The notes beneath the pieces were generated by a model, which saw nothing but the letters and a program-made list of their open reading frames with translations, did not search any database and had not been told where the DNA came from. A program made the translations under genes and the position numbers. Of a stretch of 64,000 bases of DNA, positions 1 through 8,042 are shown piece after piece (the stretch's first letter is position 1; each line of letters opens with the position of its first letter). Source of the DNA: Hyphomicrobiales bacterium. GTDB lineage: Bacteria > Pseudomonadota > Alphaproteobacteria > Rhizobiales > Xanthobacteraceae. Location of the stretch: the NCBI GenBank assembly GCA_016185205.1, contig JACPOA010000035.1, positions 62,001 through 126,000 of the forward strand. The letters run 5' to 3'.

Positions 1-150
1 GACCACCTCGTCGACATTGATATCGCGCAGCATACGAAACAGCACCACCAGCGCCACGGCGATGATAGTGAGGCTGAGCAGCACGCCAATGCGATTCCAG
101 CCGATCGTGTTCTGGAAAAAACGTGCCACGGCACGCAACGACTTGAGCAT
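1..150 (-). CDS. N-terminus of YbhN/LPG-synthase-type membrane protein (partial)
   Basis: Only the first 50 codons are in the window; the gene runs off the left edge. The translation starts MLKSLRAVARFF and continues into one hydrophobic segment (about residues 23-43, IGVLLSLTIIAVALVVLF) followed by MLRDINVDEVV. This resembles the start of flippase-like integral membrane proteins of the lysylphosphatidylglycerol synthase TM family (UPF0104/YbhN). The family call rests on recollection of typical rhizobial N-termini. GGAGGA lies just upstream of the start as a ribosome binding site. Confidence 0.5.
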   Translation of the reverse strand, partial: MLKSLRAVARFFQNTIGWNRIGVLLSLTIIAVALVVLFRMLRDINVDEVV

Positions 151-228
151 CTTTCCTCCGGCACGGCAGTGCTTGCCGACCCCACTAGCAGAACTCGCAC
201 CTTCGCGCGAGTGGACCGCTGTTTGCTT

Positions 229-385
229 GCGCATTGATCTTATCCGACCTTGCTTCGCCCGCCGAACCAGCCTTCGCAGCCGAAGCGGCTGCTTCGGCGG
301 AGTAGGCAGCGGGCTTCGCGAAGGCGGGAAACCGGTTCCCACCCTCGGATCAAGTCCGAGGGCAGGCTTTTTCGGGATCATGCGC
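229..385. repeat. Composite palindromic repeat
   Basis: The non-coding stretch 151-621 holds no credible gene. Inside it, 229-385 has ends that form an inverted pair (GCGCATTGATCTTATCCG at the left, CGGGATCATGCGC at the right), as in palindromic repeats common in Bradyrhizobium relatives. The body looks interrupted by two further short palindromes: one around 254-327 built on CTTCGCCCGCC and GCGAAGGCGGG, and one at about 342-362 (CCTCGGA and TCCGAGG). The rest of 151-621 shows nothing I recognise. Confidence 0.5.
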
Positions 386-621
386 TAGACTGCCGCAAAA
401 TTGGCCATGGGCGTTAACGTGGCAGCGAACCGGGACGCATAATCCCAGGCCCCCAGGGAGACGACGCGCCACCCCGCCGGACGGTACTCAAAGCCGCGCG
501 GAGCAGAGCAGCGCGCCCACAATAACTATGCGTGATGAATTGGACATGTTCGCCCTCTAAAAACTCGCGCTCTACACGGCGCAATTCGGTTGCATCAGCG
601 TCATACGCAAATCGGGGTGCG

Positions 622-1521
622 TCAACCCCCGAGCTTGCCGGCAAAAAACTCGCGCAGCGCGGCGGTGGTCTCTTCCGGCGCTTCCTCGGACAGATAATGT
701 CCGCTGGCGACGGCCTTGGCCGCCACGATGTTGGCGGCGTAGCGCTGCCAGATCTCGGCCGGGCCGGGCTTGTGATTCCGCCCCACCCCACCGGTGGCGC
801 CCCATAGGATCAAGGCTGGACATTCAATCTTGCGGCCGGCTTCGAAATCCTTGCTGTCCATCGCGAGGTCGACGCCGAAGGTGGCGCGGTAGTCCTCGCA
901 GATGGCGTGGATCGTTTCCGGATTGCGGAAGCAGCGCTTGTATTCGGCGAGCGCGGCGGGATCGAAGAAGCTCAGGCCTTGTCTGGTCTTCGCCAGCTTC
1001 TTCTCGATGAACCAGTCGGGATCGGCGCCCATCATTTTCTCGGGCAGCGGCGCGGGCTGGATGTTGAAGAACCAGTGCCATGAGAACGTGCCCCACTGCC
1101 GCGTCACATTGTTGAGCAGATGATGCTGCGGGATGATGTCGAGGATGGCCGCGCGCGTGACATTCGCCGGGTGATCGAGGCACATGCGATGCAGCACGCG
1201 CGCGCCGCGGTCGTGACCGGCGGCGAAGAATTTTTCGTAGCCGAGCGCCGCCATCACCTCGACCTGGTCCTGTGCCATGGCGCGGAACGAATAGCCGGAA
1301 TGATCCTCGCCGCCCGGCGGCTTTTCCGAATCGCCGTAGCCGCGCAAATCGGTGGCGACCACGCTGAACTCGCGCGCCAGCGCCGGCGCTACCTTGAGCC
1401 ACGACAGATGCGTGAACGGATTGCCGTGCATCAGCAGCAGCGGCGGCCCGCTGCCGCCCGTGACGGTAACGATGCGCGCGCCGCTGGTTTTGATCTCGCA
1501 GCGCGTGAAACCTGGAAGCAT
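622..1521 (-). CDS. Haloacetate dehalogenase-type alpha/beta hydrolase
   Basis: Predicted 299-aa cytoplasmic alpha/beta hydrolase that would release halide from fluoro- or chloroacetate. The nucleophile elbow GHDRGAR gives Asp104 with Arg105 and Arg108, which in the characterised Rhodopseudomonas fluoroacetate dehalogenase bind the carboxylate. Asp128 (AILDIIP), the His149-Trp150 pair (SWHWFF, halide pocket) and a late His (SGHYLSEE) match the same enzyme. The ATG at 1521 was chosen because MLPGF matches the family start; the frame extends 26 codons further upstream. It stands alone between non-coding stretches. Substrate is inferred from motifs; an epoxide hydrolase-like role is the main alternative. 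Confidence 0.85.
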   Translation of the reverse strand: MLPGFTRCEIKTSGARIVTVTGGSGPPLLLMHGNPFTHLSWLKVAPALAREFSVVATDLRGYGDSEKPPGGEDHSGYSFRAMAQDQVEVMAALGYEKFFAAGHDRGARVLHRMCLDHPANVTRAAILDIIPQHHLLNNVTRQWGTFSWHWFFNIQPAPLPEKMMGADPDWFIEKKLAKTRQGLSFFDPAALAEYKRCFRNPETIHAICEDYRATFGVDLAMDSKDFEAGRKIECPALILWGATGGVGRNHKPGPAEIWQRYAANIVAAKAVASGHYLSEEAPEETTAALREFFAGKLGG

Positions 1522-1662
1522 GGCATTTCCTAATTTGCCGCCGTGACGCACGTCCCCGACGCCCGGCCGCTTATCGGATGCCAGCATAACAAGATTCAAA
1601 AGGAAAACCCCGACTTCGCCTGCGCGAAGCCGGGGCTAGCGGTATTGCATAGGTCTGCTCGC

Positions 1663-1923
1663 CTAATCGCAAACCCTGACGCGGCGAACGCGCGGGCCGA
1701 AGTCCGTCATAACAACCTTCTTGACGATGTAGCAGTCCGGGCCGGCGATATAAGTCGGGCCGAATCCGAAACCGAAACCACCGCGCCAGTGGCCATGATG
1801 GCCATGATGGCCGTGATGGCCGTGGCCGTGCCAGCCGGGGGCAGCGGAGGCGGTGGTTGGGGTGAGTGCGGCGGCGGCGACGGCGGCGGCGGCGGCAACA
1901 ACAAGGGTAAGCTTGCGGGTCAT
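1663..1923 (-). CDS. Small exported His/Gly-rich protein
   Basis: An 86-aa protein with a clear signal peptide (MTRKLTLVVAAAAAVAAAAL, cleavage likely after ASA near residue 27). The mature part opens with repeated HGH/HHG units (about residues 31-45) encoded by an imperfect 9-bp tandem repeat, then a Gly/Phe stretch and a C-terminal part with two Cys (GPDCYIVKK and RVCD at the end). Similar short periplasmic proteins are common and uncharacterised in rhizobia. The His run could bind metal, but nothing shows it. GGAGAG upstream serves as ribosome binding site. Confidence 0.75.
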   Translation of the reverse strand: MTRKLTLVVAAAAAVAAAALTPTTASAAPGWHGHGHHGHHGHHGHWRGGFGFGFGPTYIAGPDCYIVKKVVMTDFGPRVRRVRVCD

Positions 1924-2245
1924 GGCGTCTCTCCTGTTTGAGGGATGTGCGTCTCACATCCTGGACATGAGTCGCGGCGTCCCCCGGAAAGGTTCAAACC
2001 CGCAAGGCCGGAATGACCGGACTTGCGATGAAAAGCCGGGCCAGGCGCTCGCGGAGACGCATTTTTAGACAAAAAGCCTCATAAAAATGGGGGTTTAACC
2101 GGCTTCGGCTTGCCGATGGGAACCCGATCAGGGCAACCTAGCGCCACCCGCCCCTGGCCAGGCGGGCTTGAGGCAGATTTCTTCGATTCCGCTTGAACCT
2201 AGCTGCCATCCCGAACGACTTAACCCATGAGCCGATTGACCTGCG
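1924..2245. other. Intergenic region upstream of the ECF sigma gene
   Basis: No coding potential seen. It must hold the promoters of the divergent small exported protein gene and the sigma factor operon. GGGAACCC at 2118-2125 resembles the GGAAC-type -35 element of ECF-dependent promoters, but I see no convincing -10 partner, so autoregulation is only a possibility. Confidence 0.35.
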
Positions 2246-2806
2246 ATGCAAACGACTTCGGATGAGGTTCTGATCGCAAGAATCGCAGGGGGTGACCGGC
2301 TCGCCATGCAGGTGCTGTTCGCTCGGCACCACGTTCGTGTGTACCGGTTCGTGCTGCGTCTGGTGCGCAACGAAGCGACGGCGGAGGAGTTGATCAGTGA
2401 CGTGTTCCTCGACATCTGGCGGCAAGCCGGCAAGTTCGAGGGCCGCTCGCAAGTCTCCACCTGGATGTTGAGCATCGCGCGCTTCAAGGCGCTTTCGGTG
2501 CTGCGAAAGCGGCCGGAGGAGGAACTGGACGAGGAGACGGCGGAACGGATCGAGGATCAATCGGACGATCCGGAAACCACGCTCGCCAAGAAGGACAAGG
2601 GCGCACTGTTGCGGCAATGCCTGATCGCATTGTCGGCGGAGCACCGGGAGATCATCGACCTCGTGTACTACCACGAGAAATCGGTGGAGGAAGTGGCCGG
2701 CATCGTCGGCATCCCGGAGGCGACCGTGAAGACGCGTATGTTCTACGCGCGCAAGAAATTATCTGAGCTCCTGAAGGAGCAAGGAATCGATCGAGGTTGG
2801 CCATGA
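2246..2806 (+). CDS. ECF-family RNA polymerase sigma factor
   Basis: A 186-aa group IV sigma factor. Region 2 lies at about residues 20-90 (ARHHVRVYRFVLRLVRN, then AEELISDVFLDIW, the typical -10 recognition helix). Region 4 lies at about 125-180 (LSAEHREIIDLVYYHEKS, then the helix-turn-helix IPEATVKTRMFYARKKL). It overlaps the downstream anti-sigma gene by 4 nt (ATGA), which implies translational coupling. No strong Shine-Dalgarno precedes the ATG. Likely role: directing transcription of a regulon including this operon in response to an envelope signal. Confidence 0.92.
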   Translation: MQTTSDEVLIARIAGGDRLAMQVLFARHHVRVYRFVLRLVRNEATAEELISDVFLDIWRQAGKFEGRSQVSTWMLSIARFKALSVLRKRPEEELDEETAERIEDQSDDPETTLAKKDKGALLRQCLIALSAEHREIIDLVYYHEKSVEEVAGIVGIPEATVKTRMFYARKKLSELLKEQGIDRGWP

Positions 2807-3474
2807 ACACGAAAAACAAACAAGCGCATAGCGACGTGGAAGAGCTGCTGCCGTGGCATGCGGCTGGCACGCTGAGCCGTAGCGATGCCCGGCGTGTCGA
2901 GGACGCCCTGGCGCACGATCCCGAACTCGCCCGCCGCTACGCGCTGGTGCGCGACGAGCTGGGCGAGACAATTCACCTCAACGAGACGCTGGGCGCGCCG
3001 TCCGCGCATGCGATGGAAAAGCTGTTTGCCAAGATCGACGCCGAGCCGGCGCGCAAGCCGGCCGTGTCGCTCAATCTCGGCGCCCGCGTCGCGGAGTTTT
3101 TCGCGAGCTTCAGCCCGCGCACATTGGCCTTCGCCGGCGGCGCTGCCGTGCTCGCCATCCTGCTGCAGGCGGGATTTATCGCCGGCGTGATGCTGAAGGA
3201 AACCAAGACGAGCGGATACGAGACCGCCTCGGCGCCGAGCACCGATCCCGGCGTCGGCGCCTTCACGCTCATCCGCTTCGCGCCGCAAGCCACCCAGGAT
3301 GACGTCACCAAGTTTCTCGCCGTCAACAGACTGTCGATCGCATCGGGACCGATGGCCGGCGGGCTGTACAAGGTGCGCGTCGCGGTGACCGGGCTGCCGA
3401 AGGCCGAGCTCGCGACCATCGTCAAGAAGCTGCAAGAGGACAAAGTCGTCACCTTCATCGCCACGACCGAGTAG
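2803..3474 (+). CDS. Transmembrane anti-sigma factor
   Basis: A 223-aa single-pass membrane protein. Residues 1-80 form the cytoplasmic sigma-binding part (DVEELLPWHAAGTLS, DPELARRYALVRDEL); it lacks the HxxxCxxC zinc motif, so it is a non-zinc anti-sigma domain. A membrane segment spans about 107-130. The periplasmic part, about residues 152-223, has a beta-alpha-beta-alpha-beta pattern closely parallel to the N-terminal prodomain of the subtilase encoded next. The ATG at 2803 overlaps the sigma stop. Expected role: holding the sigma factor at the membrane until proteolysis releases it. Confidence 0.85.
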   Translation: MNTKNKQAHSDVEELLPWHAAGTLSRSDARRVEDALAHDPELARRYALVRDELGETIHLNETLGAPSAHAMEKLFAKIDAEPARKPAVSLNLGARVAEFFASFSPRTLAFAGGAAVLAILLQAGFIAGVMLKETKTSGYETASAPSTDPGVGAFTLIRFAPQATQDDVTKFLAVNRLSIASGPMAGGLYKVRVAVTGLPKAELATIVKKLQEDKVVTFIATTE

Positions 3475-3504
3475 ACTGAAGCGACGTCAGCGGAGATGCG
3501 AGCC

Positions 3505-5016
3505 ATGCGCCTGCAACGAAGTGCCCTGCTCTGCCTTGTCGCGGTCGCGAGCTTGACGTTTGCCGCGGCCGACGCCGTCGCGCAGAAATACAATAACCGT
3601 GGCCCGACGACCAATATCGGCCGCGGCCCGACGCCTAATGTCGGCCCCAGTCAGCCGCGCGGCGGCTATCAGGGGGGCGGTTATCGCGGCGGCTGGGGTG
3701 TGGTCGTGCCCGGCCTGCTTATGACGATCCCCCAGACTGGCCCCTCGCGTGGCGATGTGTTTATCGATGACGGCACCATCAACGAAGGGCCGCGCGACCG
3801 GCCACCGCAGCGTACGAGCCGCCGCGGTCCGAGCGGCGCGCCGCCCGCCAACGAACGCCGGCTGGTGCCCGACGAGGTCGTGATCGAGATCGCCAATTCG
3901 GTCAGCCCGCAAACGATCGACACGCTGCAACGCCGCTTCCGGCTGGAACGCCTCGAGCAGCAAAGCTTCCAACTGACCGGCACCACCTTCTATCGCTGGC
4001 GGATCCCCGACCGGCGCTCGGTCGCCACCGTGGTGCGCACGCTTGAAACCGATGCGGTGGTCGCATCGGCGCAGCCGAATTATCTGTTCACGATCCAGCA
4101 GAACGAAACCAAGACACCCGAACCCAAGACGGAAGGCGATCCCGCGCAGTACGAGCTCGCCAAGTTGCGGCTGCCGCAGGCGCATGCGCTCGCCAGGGGC
4201 GACCGTATATTGGTGGCCGTGATCGATTCCGGGATCGACGCCACGCATCCGGAACTCGCCGGCGCGGTCGTGCAGACCTACGACGCGCTCGAGACGCCGG
4301 CGGCGCCGCATAAGCACGGCACCGCCATCGCCGGGCTGATCGCCGCGCACGGCAAGCTGTTGGGCTCGGCGCCACGCGCGCAGATCCTCGCCATCCGCGC
4401 CTTCGACCCCCGTGGAACCAGCGCCGAAGGCAACACCTTCAGCATCCTCAAGAGCCTCGACTGGGCGGCGGCGAACGGCGCGCGCGTCATCAATATGAGT
4501 TTTGCCGGCCCCGCCGATCCGGCGGTGCATCGCAGCCTGGAGGCCGCGCGCAAGAAGGGCATCGTACTGGTGGCGGCGGCGGGCAATGCCGGAGCGAAAT
4601 CGCCGCCGCTCTATCCCGCCGCCGATGCGAACGTGATCGCGGTGAGCGCGACCGATGCCGATGATAAGCTTTTCGAGCAATCCAATCGCGGCCGCCATAT
4701 CGCGATTGCCGCGCCGGGCGCGCAGATCCTGGTGGCGACCACGGACGGCGGCTACGAAGTAGCCTCCGGCACCTCCTATTCCGCAGCCGAGGTGAGCGGC
4801 ATTGTCGCGCTGATGCTCGAGCGCAAAGGCGACCTCACGCCCGACAAGGTGCGCGCAATTCTTCTGGCCACCGCCAAGGACCTCGGCCCCAAGGGCCACG
4901 ACATCATGTACGGGGCGGGCCTTGCCGACGCCTATGCCGCGCTCACGACGGAACCGGCGCCGGCCTTGGCCGCGACCCCGCGGCCGATCAAGCGCGTGAG
5001 CACCGGCGCGCGTTGA
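3505..5016 (+). CDS. Exported S8-family (subtilisin-like) serine protease
   Basis: A 503-aa protein with a signal peptide (residues 1-27, ending ADAVAQ), a Gly/Pro-rich linker, a prodomain-like segment (about 123-197) and a peptidase S8 domain. From this start the triad is Asp241 (VAVIDSGID), His271 (HKHGTAIAG) and Ser424 (SGTSYSAAE); the oxyanion Asn360 is in AAGNAG. ATG 3505 is preferred over ATG 3496 because GGAG at 3492-3495 is spaced correctly for it. It is third in the operon with the ECF sigma and anti-sigma, which suggests that it cleaves the anti-sigma factor or is an output of the response. Confidence 0.9.
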   Translation: MRLQRSALLCLVAVASLTFAAADAVAQKYNNRGPTTNIGRGPTPNVGPSQPRGGYQGGGYRGGWGVVVPGLLMTIPQTGPSRGDVFIDDGTINEGPRDRPPQRTSRRGPSGAPPANERRLVPDEVVIEIANSVSPQTIDTLQRRFRLERLEQQSFQLTGTTFYRWRIPDRRSVATVVRTLETDAVVASAQPNYLFTIQQNETKTPEPKTEGDPAQYELAKLRLPQAHALARGDRILVAVIDSGIDATHPELAGAVVQTYDALETPAAPHKHGTAIAGLIAAHGKLLGSAPRAQILAIRAFDPRGTSAEGNTFSILKSLDWAAANGARVINMSFAGPADPAVHRSLEAARKKGIVLVAAAGNAGAKSPPLYPAADANVIAVSATDADDKLFEQSNRGRHIAIAAPGAQILVATTDGGYEVASGTSYSAAEVSGIVALMLERKGDLTPDKVRAILLATAKDLGPKGHDIMYGAGLADAYAALTTEPAPALAATPRPIKRVSTGAR

Positions 5017-5027
5017 TCGCGCGCCGG
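5003..5027. terminator. GC-rich hairpin between convergent genes
   Basis: A perfect 10-bp stem (CCGGCGCGCG at 5003-5012 and CGCGCGCCGG at 5018-5027) with loop TTGAT that contains the TGA stop of the protease gene. It lies between convergent genes and probably ends transcription from both sides, although no long T-run follows. Confidence 0.6.
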
Positions 5028-5035
5028 CGTGTCGG

Positions 5036-5992
5036 CTAACGCGGCGGAATCTGTATCAGCTCGGCGAGCTGCTCCTTGGTCAATTGCGTCGCGGTGAATT
5101 TGAGCTCGACCGCATCGCGCACGATGGTGTCGAGACCCGTGATGGTATCGGGAATGATCGAGGCCTTGGGGAAGAAGCCGTCGCGCGTCCGTTTCGCCTT
5201 GGCCTCGGTGATTTTCAGCCATTCCGAATAGACCTTCAGCGCCTCCGGATTGGCATACATGTAATCCACCGTTTCGCGGTAAGCCTTCATGTAGCGATCG
5301 ACCACGGGCTTTCGCGTTTTCAGCACGTCGGCATTGGCAATCAGCAGGCGCACCGTCTGGCCTTTGAACACCGCGGCGTCATTGCCGGTGGCGATGACGC
5401 GAATCTGTTTGTTGTCGAGCTGGTCCAGACCGAATGGCGGCGCCGCCCAGCCGACATCGATCTGGTCGGACATCACGGCGGTAAGCGTTCCCGGCGGGCC
5501 ACCGGTCGAGGTCAGCTTCGCCTTCAGATTGTATTGCTTGATGAAGGCGGTCACGATGCCGTGGGTCGACGAACCGTTGGTCGAGTAAGCCAGCGTCTTG
5601 CCGTCGGTGTCCTTCAGCGATTTGATCGGGGAATCCGATTTCACATACCAGTAGAGGTCGCCGGCGCCGGTGGTCTCCGCGCCAATGACGCGCACCGGCG
5701 CGCCTTTCGAATAGGCGCTCAGCACGCCCATGACTCCAGCGGCCACGCCGAGGTCGACGCTGCCGGAAATCACCGCTTGCTGCGTTTCGCCCGCGCCCTG
5801 GGTGTAGACGATCTCCAGGGTCAGGCCGTGTTTCTTGAAAATTCCGGCGCGCTGTCCGATCTCGGACACTGAAGTGTCCCAGTTGCCACGCTGGCCAACC
5901 GCGAGCTTGAGCGTATCGTCAGCCGATGCGGCGCTCGCCGCAAACGTAAGTCCCAGAGCCGTAATCGCGATTCCCCATCTGATCGTCTTCAT
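5036..5992 (-). CDS. NMT1/SsuA-type ABC transporter substrate-binding protein
   Basis: A 318-aa periplasmic protein. The signal peptide MKTIRWGIAITALGLTFAASAASA is followed by LKLAVGQRGNWDTSVSEIG and AGIFKKHGLTLEIVYTQGAGET, the opening typical of NMT1/TauA/SsuA binding proteins; STNGSSTHGIVTAFI and VGWAAPPFGLDQ are also family-like. The ATG at 5992 has a strong GGGAGG ribosome binding site. No permease or ATPase gene is adjacent, so it is an orphan in this window. The ligand cannot be read from the sequence; sulfonates, pyrimidine-like compounds or aromatic acids are all possible. It is divergent from the reductase gene at 6206. Confidence 0.85.
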   Translation of the reverse strand: MKTIRWGIAITALGLTFAASAASADDTLKLAVGQRGNWDTSVSEIGQRAGIFKKHGLTLEIVYTQGAGETQQAVISGSVDLGVAAGVMGVLSAYSKGAPVRVIGAETTGAGDLYWYVKSDSPIKSLKDTDGKTLAYSTNGSSTHGIVTAFIKQYNLKAKLTSTGGPPGTLTAVMSDQIDVGWAAPPFGLDQLDNKQIRVIATGNDAAVFKGQTVRLLIANADVLKTRKPVVDRYMKAYRETVDYMYANPEALKVYSEWLKITEAKAKRTRDGFFPKASIIPDTITGLDTIVRDAVELKFTATQLTKEQLAELIQIPPR

Positions 5993-6205
5993 AGGATCCT
6001 CCCTTTGGCGCTTTTTACATTTCCGTTTTTTTCGGCCACTATATCCATTCAAGCGACGCGTCGCTGGCCCTTCGCCGCACCGCCTCGGCCGTTGGCGGAA
6101 TAAGATTAGGTTTCTAAGATATAATCCTAATCCCGCCACCTACTTGCCGTCGAGGTACAAACTCACCACTTATTGTGCGTCGCACAACTGCTGCCCGGAG
6201 ATGGA

Positions 6206-7171
6206 ATGACCGCAACCGACCAGCCGCAGATGATGCCGTTGCGCGTGACGCGTAACGACCAGATCGCCGACGGCATCCATCTGCTGGAATTCCGCGATAC
6301 CGGCGGCAATCCACTGCCGCAATTTTCCGCCGGCGCGCATATCACCATTCGGGTGCCGAACGGGCTGCTGCGCAAATATTCACTGTGCAACGACCCGGCC
6401 GAGCGCGACCGCTATCAGGTCGCGGTTAAGCGCGAGGTCACCGGCCGCGGCGGCTCCTCAACGCTGATCGACCGCGCCAAGCCCGGCGACGAGCTGTACG
6501 TGGCCGCGCCGGTCAACGATTTCGCCCTGCCGCAGCGCGCGCAGGATTTCCTGTTCATCGCCGGCGGCATCGGCGTCACGCCGATCATGGCGATGATCCG
6601 CCAGGTGCAAAAGGAGGGCAAACGTTTCCGGCTGTATTACGTCACGCGCTCGCCGGAGACGACCGCGTTCATCGACGAGCTGAGCAAGCCCGAATACAAG
6701 GACAAGGTCGTGATCCATCACGACCATGGCGACCCGGCCCGGTCGCTCGACCTCAAGCCGGTGCTGGCCGAACGCAAGAACCGAGAGCACTTGTACTGCT
6801 GCGGACCGCGCCCGCTGATGGAAGCGGTGCGCGACATGACCGACCACTGGTCGTCGACGGCCGTGCATTTCGAGGCGTTCAGCGAGGCCGACATCCACAA
6901 GGCGACCGACCGGCCGTTCAAGGTGCGCCTAGCGCGCTCCGGCAAGGTCGTCGAGGTGCCGGCCGACAAGACGATCATGGAAGTCCTGCGCGAGCACAGC
7001 CTCGATGTGCCGAGTTCCTGCGAAACCGGCACCTGCGGAACGTGCCGCACCAAATTGCTGGCCGGGCAAGCCGACCACCGCGACCTGGTGCTGGCCGCGC
7101 ATGAGCGCGCCGACAACATCATGATCTGCGTGTCGCGCGCCAAGACCGACGAGATCACGATCGATCGCTAA
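6206..7171 (+). CDS. Phthalate dioxygenase reductase / VanB-type oxidoreductase
   Basis: A 321-aa electron-transfer protein with three domains in the phthalate dioxygenase reductase order: flavin-binding (about 10-105, AGAHITIRVPNGLLRKYSLC), NAD-binding (about 110-215, FIAGGIGVTPIMAM, YCCGPRPLM) and C-terminal plant-type 2Fe-2S ferredoxin (about 235-321, CETGTCGTC, then a last ligand Cys in MICVSR). Such proteins pass electrons from NAD(P)H to a Rieske oxygenase, but no oxygenase gene is adjacent. The ATG at 6206 has GGAG upstream. It is convergent, with a 3-nt gap, to the cytochrome gene. Confidence 0.9.
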   Translation: MTATDQPQMMPLRVTRNDQIADGIHLLEFRDTGGNPLPQFSAGAHITIRVPNGLLRKYSLCNDPAERDRYQVAVKREVTGRGGSSTLIDRAKPGDELYVAAPVNDFALPQRAQDFLFIAGGIGVTPIMAMIRQVQKEGKRFRLYYVTRSPETTAFIDELSKPEYKDKVVIHHDHGDPARSLDLKPVLAERKNREHLYCCGPRPLMEAVRDMTDHWSSTAVHFEAFSEADIHKATDRPFKVRLARSGKVVEVPADKTIMEVLREHSLDVPSSCETGTCGTCRTKLLAGQADHRDLVLAAHERADNIMICVSRAKTDEITIDR

Positions 7172-7174
7172 AAA

Positions 7175-7510
7175 TTATCGCTGAATGCTTCGCACATAGG
7201 CAGCGGCCGCGTGGGCGTCGTCTTCGCTGAATTTGAATTCCGGCATGTCGGGATGCGTGGAGGAGATGCCGCGTTCGAGCAGACGCGGAAACTGGTCGAG
7301 ATCGAAGTTGCGGCCGAGCGTGCGGAACGGCATCGCATTGCGGTTCGGACTGTTGCCGAATCTTGCGACCGCATGGCAGCGTGAGCAGAATTCCCCGACC
7401 AGCGCACGCCCGCGTCGGATCGGGTCCTGCACCTGCGCGGCATTGGCCAAGCTCACCGTTGCCAGCAAGCCAACGATGAGCGGCAGGATCGAGCGTGGTA
7501 GCTGTTTCAT
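7175..7510 (-). CDS. Small exported c-type cytochrome
   Basis: A 111-aa monoheme cytochrome c. The signal peptide (MKQLPRSILPLIVGLLATVS, cleavage after ANA) is followed by RRGRALVGEFCSRCHAVA, giving one CxxCH heme site, and a later Met (DMPEF) as probable axial ligand. This is the class I short cytochrome layout. It would act in periplasmic electron transfer; its partner is unknown. ATG 7510 is preferred to an in-frame start nine codons upstream because it gives a clean signal peptide. Confidence 0.88.
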   Translation of the reverse strand: MKQLPRSILPLIVGLLATVSLANAAQVQDPIRRGRALVGEFCSRCHAVARFGNSPNRNAMPFRTLGRNFDLDQFPRLLERGISSTHPDMPEFKFSEDDAHAAAAYVRSIQR

Positions 7511-8042
7511 CGAGAATCCTCTCACTGCGGAGACCATAGAACGCCAGTCAAAACAAAACAGCGAATACTTTTATTATTGAAATCACCCCTCGGCACCATG
7601 GCAGCTGGCGCGGCCCCTTCTGCTTCTTGCGAATTTTGGCAAGGCAGGTGAGTCCGAGCCGGTCCTGGCGAAAATCAGCCAAGAGACACTCACGGCCACA
7701 TTGAAATCCGCCGTTCCTTGTTAAACGTGGTTCTGCACGAGAAGCCGGAGATTGGAACTTAGTTGCAGTCTTTGAGTAAGTATCGATGTCCGGTGCCCGA
7801 TATCGGTTCACCCGGGTCTAAAATAGCTCATTTCGCCGACGTGCGGGGACGTGGACATGATCCGCTGACCTCTTCATGTGAGCAATTCTGCACAGTCTTC
7901 TTCTTGGCATGGGCGTAGCTTCACAGTCCGGGGAGCGTCGTGACGCTATCCCCCTGACAGGCGAATATACGATTGCGCTGTGGGTCAAGTAAAATTTCGA
8001 CATGCCCCTCGATAATCAGCCGGAGGTTCAGCAAGCTCCACG
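7511..8042. other. Intergenic region at the left side of the accessory region
   Basis: About 530 bp without a credible gene. Short open frames here have no recognisable domain and no ribosome binding site. GGAGG at 8022-8026 is the only good Shine-Dalgarno, but it is 16 nt from the chosen acetate kinase start. No insertion sequence ends and no copy of the tRNA-Arg 3' end could be found here, so the left border of the accessory region is not defined. Confidence 0.5.

Noticed and set aside
3487-4899. A 470-aa open frame antisense to the subtilase gene
   Set aside because: High-GC mirror frame; the sense frame has the full catalytic triad and signal peptide.
7511-8042. Left attachment site matching the tRNA-Arg 3' end
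   Set aside because: No stretch resembling the tRNA 3' end could be found here by eye.
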